Source: Leptodactylus fallax
Taxonomy: Eukaryota; Chordata; Amphibia; Anura; Leptodactylidae
Length of the DNA stretch: 64,000 nucleotides
Assembly: GCA_947044405.1 (NCBI GenBank)
Contig: CAMRHE010000077.1
Coordinates: forward strand, 4,865,501 to 4,929,500
Direction: 5' to 3'
A program made the position numbers and the translations under genes. Of this stretch, positions 59,829 through 64,000 are shown piece after piece (positions within the stretch are counted from its first letter, which is position 1; the number at the start of each line of letters is the position of its first letter). The notes below the pieces were generated by a model that was not told the DNA's origin, did no database searches, and saw nothing but the letters and a program-made list of their open reading frames with translations.

Positions 59829-62669
59829 GTACTGAACTCACAACATCTGGATCTTCCACAGTTTATCAGAAAAGGAGTTAGTGTACTATAGGCCTCTAAC
59901 AAGAAACATTTGTAATACACTTCTCTCAGGGGGACAGGGAACATTGTGGAGTTCATGGGTACTATACAGGTGATCATCCCCAACACCCACAAGGGTCAGT
60001 TGTTTTACAGGAATCCTGGAGGCAAAACTCAGGACAAGTATTAGTATACCTATCAGTATATTTTTTGGCATGTGAGAGGATACAGGAGTACCCTGGAAAA
60101 CCACACAAACATTGGGCGGAACATAGCGCGGACAGAACATGGATATCAGCCTTGGGTCATACATGTGGTTTTCTCAAGAATTCATACATGCTTACACTTA
60201 TGTGCATATATCTTTATGGGCACATTCTAAGTATTATGGCCAAAAAATGATGCTTTTTTTTTCCTACAGGAACCTCTAACGCAGGAGTGAACATAGCCTT
60301 ATCTTAATTCTAAAAGTTACTCTAGTTTTTTTCCCTGTAAAATTCCTTTCTGTAAATTCTTAGTAAGGATCAGGGTTGGAATTATCTATTGTGCTGTTTG
60401 ATAATCCAGCTAGGTTAATTGTTATACTAGCGGCCATACAGTTTCACTTTCAGCTTTTCAACTTGCCCTATAATTAAAGAATATGGAGAACCTTCCATGA
60501 TCAAAGAGCTTGCATTAGGAGATCATAGCCATAGATACTTGTTTGACAGAAACTAGAATTTGTCATGGAAGTCCTTATTACATGGAACTGGTTTTCGCTT
60601 TGAAGAAGCTTCACTTAATACAAGCAAACAAATAAAGGGTCATGTACATGGCAAAGCCACATGCATGAACTCTGTAGGTTCATGTTGTGGACCCATAGAC
60701 CAGTAGATGGAATGCTGCTGGGGAAGAATAATGGACAGGTACCAGCTGTGTTACAGATTCACACAAGGAGTTAAGTCTTGGAGTTATGGTAACACATGCC
60801 GGTAAACTTCCAAGACTTCTGTTTTTATAGAAGTGGTCACACCTGCTGACGGTCCATCAAGGACATTTGATTGCTAGCAACTGGCTGCTACTCACCCTTA
60901 ATTCCTAGAGAAACAGTAAGGGTGTAATTTTTTTTCTGAATATTGGCCAGGTTCTGTTGAATAAATAATGACATGGTGAAAAGTGTCATGTGGTATTTTT
61001 CAGCTGAAGTTGCATTTACCTAATTTTAAGATCTTCTAAGCATCAGATTTTTTTTTACATCTAGATAAGTAGCATTCAAAGAGGGTGTACTTAGTTTTTT
61101 TCATGACTGTAGCTCTCTGTCCTAAATGGAGGCATATAGCATATTCCATGTACTACTGTATATTAACGTACTCTGTTGCGTGAGCATACTACAAAGCCAT
61201 GTCATACTACTCTATGAGTCTTACAGTGAAAGTGCTACTATGTGGCAAATCACTAGATGATATTGGTGGAAAGGGACAATTTATATGCGTCGGTCTGTAG
61301 GTCAAGTGACTGATGAGCTTATAGGGAATATAGTAAGTTGCTCCCTCCAGTGTACAATCTTTAATCAGTTCTCCCCAAGATGTTGAGTTGAGATTATCTG
61401 TTATGATATTTGTCATACACAGCACACAGAAAGTAAAGGAGAATCTGCTTCATAACTCTCTCTCTTTCAGAAGATTATATAGAACATTATAGATAAGTAC
61501 TGACCATATTGATGTAAATAAAGCACTTGGTGTAAGATAGAAAGCTTTCTATTTAGTTGCTTCCTGTGCTGCTGTCTCTCCTCTCTCTTGTATCCCCCTC
61601 ATCCCCTCTTCTTTTCATAAACTTCTATTGTGAGCAGCAGTATGAAACTTTTGTGACTTTCTCTCCATCTTGGTCTAGTAAGACGGTATTCAGCAGATAT
61701 TTTAGAGTGTAACTCAGTTTAGGAGGGACAGAGTAGCATTTGTTTTGTTCCCAAAACTGCCTTATTCTTCACCCTTCTGCATTTCCTAGACCAGTAATGA
61801 TGTCTTGATGCAGAGGTATGTGACTGTTCATTACAGCCAGTGATTGGCTATAGCCACTGGATGAGAAGGTGCAGAGAGGTGGGGAATCGGACAGCATTGT
61901 TTATATATGACAGGCTGAGCACTTTTACAATTTTACACTTTTACAATTTTATTTGGATAGACTCCCCTTTAAACTTTGCACCCAGCCTATAACATGGCAC
62001 CCTATATAATATATGGATCCATACTGTGGCGTTATTTATATAAGGGACATAATTAATACTGCATAAGGGGGATTGGGGCAATGTTAATACAAATGGATCA
62101 TTGGACTGTATTTATGTAAGGGGGCATCAGGGCCATACTATAATGGGGGATTGAAGGTATTAAGCTCTTGGGAATTGGGCACTATTAATTTAAGTGGGAA
62201 CACTGGGGCTTTACTAAATTTAAGAGGCACACCGCAGATATAATTAATTTAAAGTTGCACACAGGGGCTATCACTCATTTCCAGGGGATATTTATATTAC
62301 ATAATTTATAATTTGGGGAAGCAGCAGGATATGGACTTTGTGTAGGGGAGAATAATGTAGGTCAAAGATGTGTTGCAAACTTTACAAAGGCAAGTCACAG
62401 CTGGAAAAAGTGGTCATGGCAGCCCAGATAGACGAAACAAGAAATATGAAGGATTACAGTCAGACACATCTCCTGAAAGTCATTCAACTTTTCTTGTAAT
62501 AAATGGTCTGCAGAGCCCTCTGTAGTGCTGGTGTCTACCACTGTATGGACACTGTATAGGGATAATATTGGTATACCAGGGTTGGGGGCCCACTCGGATG
62601 TGTTTGTTCCACTTGTGCTGAACCCTTAGATACACCTCTGCCTTAGGGAAATTATTTTGTTTAGATATA
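59829..62669. other. mostly unassigned; hAT-related relic near the end
   Basis: 59829-61960 shows no feature I can support. About 61970-62640 carries degenerate tandem units ('aatttaagaggcacac' and similar) and a stretch at 62345-62420 that matches the inverse of 1750-1830 in the hAT element at 1171-3731. It is therefore a decayed relative; its end 'gatacacctctg' is at about 62640. Confidence 0.4.
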
Positions 62670-62922
62670 CAGGTAGTCCTTGGGTTACGACGGTCTCGAG
62701 TTACGTCGTTTCGTGGTTACGACGCCTTATTCCGACCTATGTGTTTATTGATAATTATGTAGGGTACTGTGTTTGGATAGGTGTTATAATAGGCTAAGTG
62801 TTTACAGTACAGTACTGTTATTATGGTACAGTACTGTATGAACGTATGGTCCGACTTACGTCGAAATTCGGTTTACGATGCCGCGTAAGAACGGATCAAT
62901 GTCGTAAGTCGAGGACTACCTG
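62670..62922. mobile_element. 253 bp MITE with CAGGTAGTCC ends
   Basis: Left CAGGTAGTCCTTGGGTTACG (after a TA) and right inverse CAGGTAGTCCTCGACTTACG. Inner words 'ttacgacg' and 'cgtcg' pair. TA insertion and the end sequence suggest a Tigger/pogo-type derivative, which is inference. The right flanking TA is lost. Confidence 0.72.
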
Positions 62923-62986
62923 AAGTTACTTTTCACTTGCATTTAGTCCAGGCCAGCATTTGCCAGACCACTAGGTACACCATACA

Positions 62987-63253
62987 ATGTTAGGCTATAT
63001 TCACACAACAATTCTTTTTAACAGATGTCACACGGAAGTATTAAATTCAATGTCAGTGAATGGGAGCTATTCACATGACCGTTATTTTGACAACGGACAG
63101 CCAAAATATAGGTCATCACCTATTTTTGTCCATTTTCACAGATCCCTCCATACTCTCAAATGTATGGTGGATCTGTGACAACAGGTGTCCCTCAGGTGCA
63201 AGATGGTCGTAAAAAATTTAAGGTTATCACTGCATTTTTTGCACCTTGGTCAT
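62987..63253. mobile_element. interspersed repeat, copy 2 of 2
   Basis: Same block order as 47217-47451. The left end is 'ttaggctatattcacac'. Confidence 0.68.
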
Positions 63254-64000
63254 CTGAATTTGGGCTTATAATGCCAGTAAATAAACTATAATAAAGCCTG
63301 TTATTGGCTGCCTATAAAAGACCTTTTCTAGTCTTCATGCTTCTATCACGTGCTACATTTTTTTTTTTTTTTTTTAATCTTGTAGATGCAAAACGTGCAC
63401 GGAAATAATGGTGAGATTGCATTTCCTAATCTTTGCCACATGTGTAGACTTATCATAGTAACAGCAAAATTCTCGTGTCTACACTTTATCATCAGTACAA
63501 ACAATGGTTACATGTAATGGCCCAACGATACTTTGTGTACATGTTAGAACAGAAACTCTTGTAATGTTACTATATTTTGCCCTGTGGCAACGTAATTATG
63601 CTCCATTTCACATCATGTTTCTGGAGGCCCCTTTTTGCCAAGACTGGGTGTTCCCCTGATACTTGTTTCTATACTATGAAAGATGGGAATCTCTGGGTGT
63701 AATAATGTTCATGCCTTTTATGGCTTGGCCTGGCTCCCTGCTTTATTAGTTTATTAGGGTATTGCTTAAGCTCTTATTAGGCTTTCTAATCAAAACTCTA
63801 CACACCCTATAATTTAATTCTTTCAGCCCTCTAAACATTATTCCTGCCATCCATCACACCCGCAGACATAGAAAGGTTATACAAGAATCAAGAATGGGAA
63901 AGCAGAAAATCTTTCACTGCCTTCAACAATTGGTCTACCCTGTAAAGTGCCATAAACGTTCACAAGAACGACAGGACTAAAACATAAAGCACTGTAATTA
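63254..64000. other. unassigned DNA
   Basis: A poly-T run at 63358-63375. No gene seen. Confidence 0.3.

Overview
This window looks like nuclear DNA of an anuran amphibian, probably a neobatrachian frog. The inference rests on repeat content: three Tc1-type transposons, many hAT-type non-autonomous elements, large palindromic MITEs ending in TTAAAGGGG or GGCCCCACGT motifs, an L2-type LINE and tRNA-derived SINEs with an L2-like tail. I found no convincing host exon, CpG island or host RNA gene, so it reads as intergenic or intronic DNA. The only full-length intact coding frame is a Tc1 transposase.

Layout. 1-4400: a palindromic MITE split by a 2.56 kb hAT-type element (1171-3731), then a second small MITE. 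5470-8875: one TA/GT microsatellite tract holding two unrelated Tc1 elements, a dead one (5532-7135) and an apparently intact one (7208-8845). 8900-14600: mostly unassigned, with a SINE and a 577 bp hAT element. 14616-16353: a third Tc1 whose left end has been replaced by an inverted copy of its own promoter end. 16880-24550: MITEs, one split by a 720 bp hAT element. 24728-29670: a solo LTR, then an L2 LINE split by a 2.6 kb hAT element. 33031-36463: a MITE split by a 3.0 kb copy of that same hAT family in inverse orientation. 36830-39200: a deleted Tc1 relative and a pair of SINEs. 40296-45740: more MITEs, one carrying a 1.7 kb element with CACTA-like ends that encodes pieces of a zinc-finger protein. 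47200-64000: MITE-rich, with another hAT element (55592-57349).

The recurring theme is nesting. Seven hAT-type insertions can be delimited by 8 bp target duplications, five of them exact. Three sit inside palindromic MITEs and one inside the LINE. The large hAT copies share palindromes centred on TGACGTCA or a close variant and an approximately 31 bp minisatellite; expansion of that array roughly accounts for the size difference between the two related copies. I found no new multi-gene biological system; the noteworthy items are structural variants of transposons.
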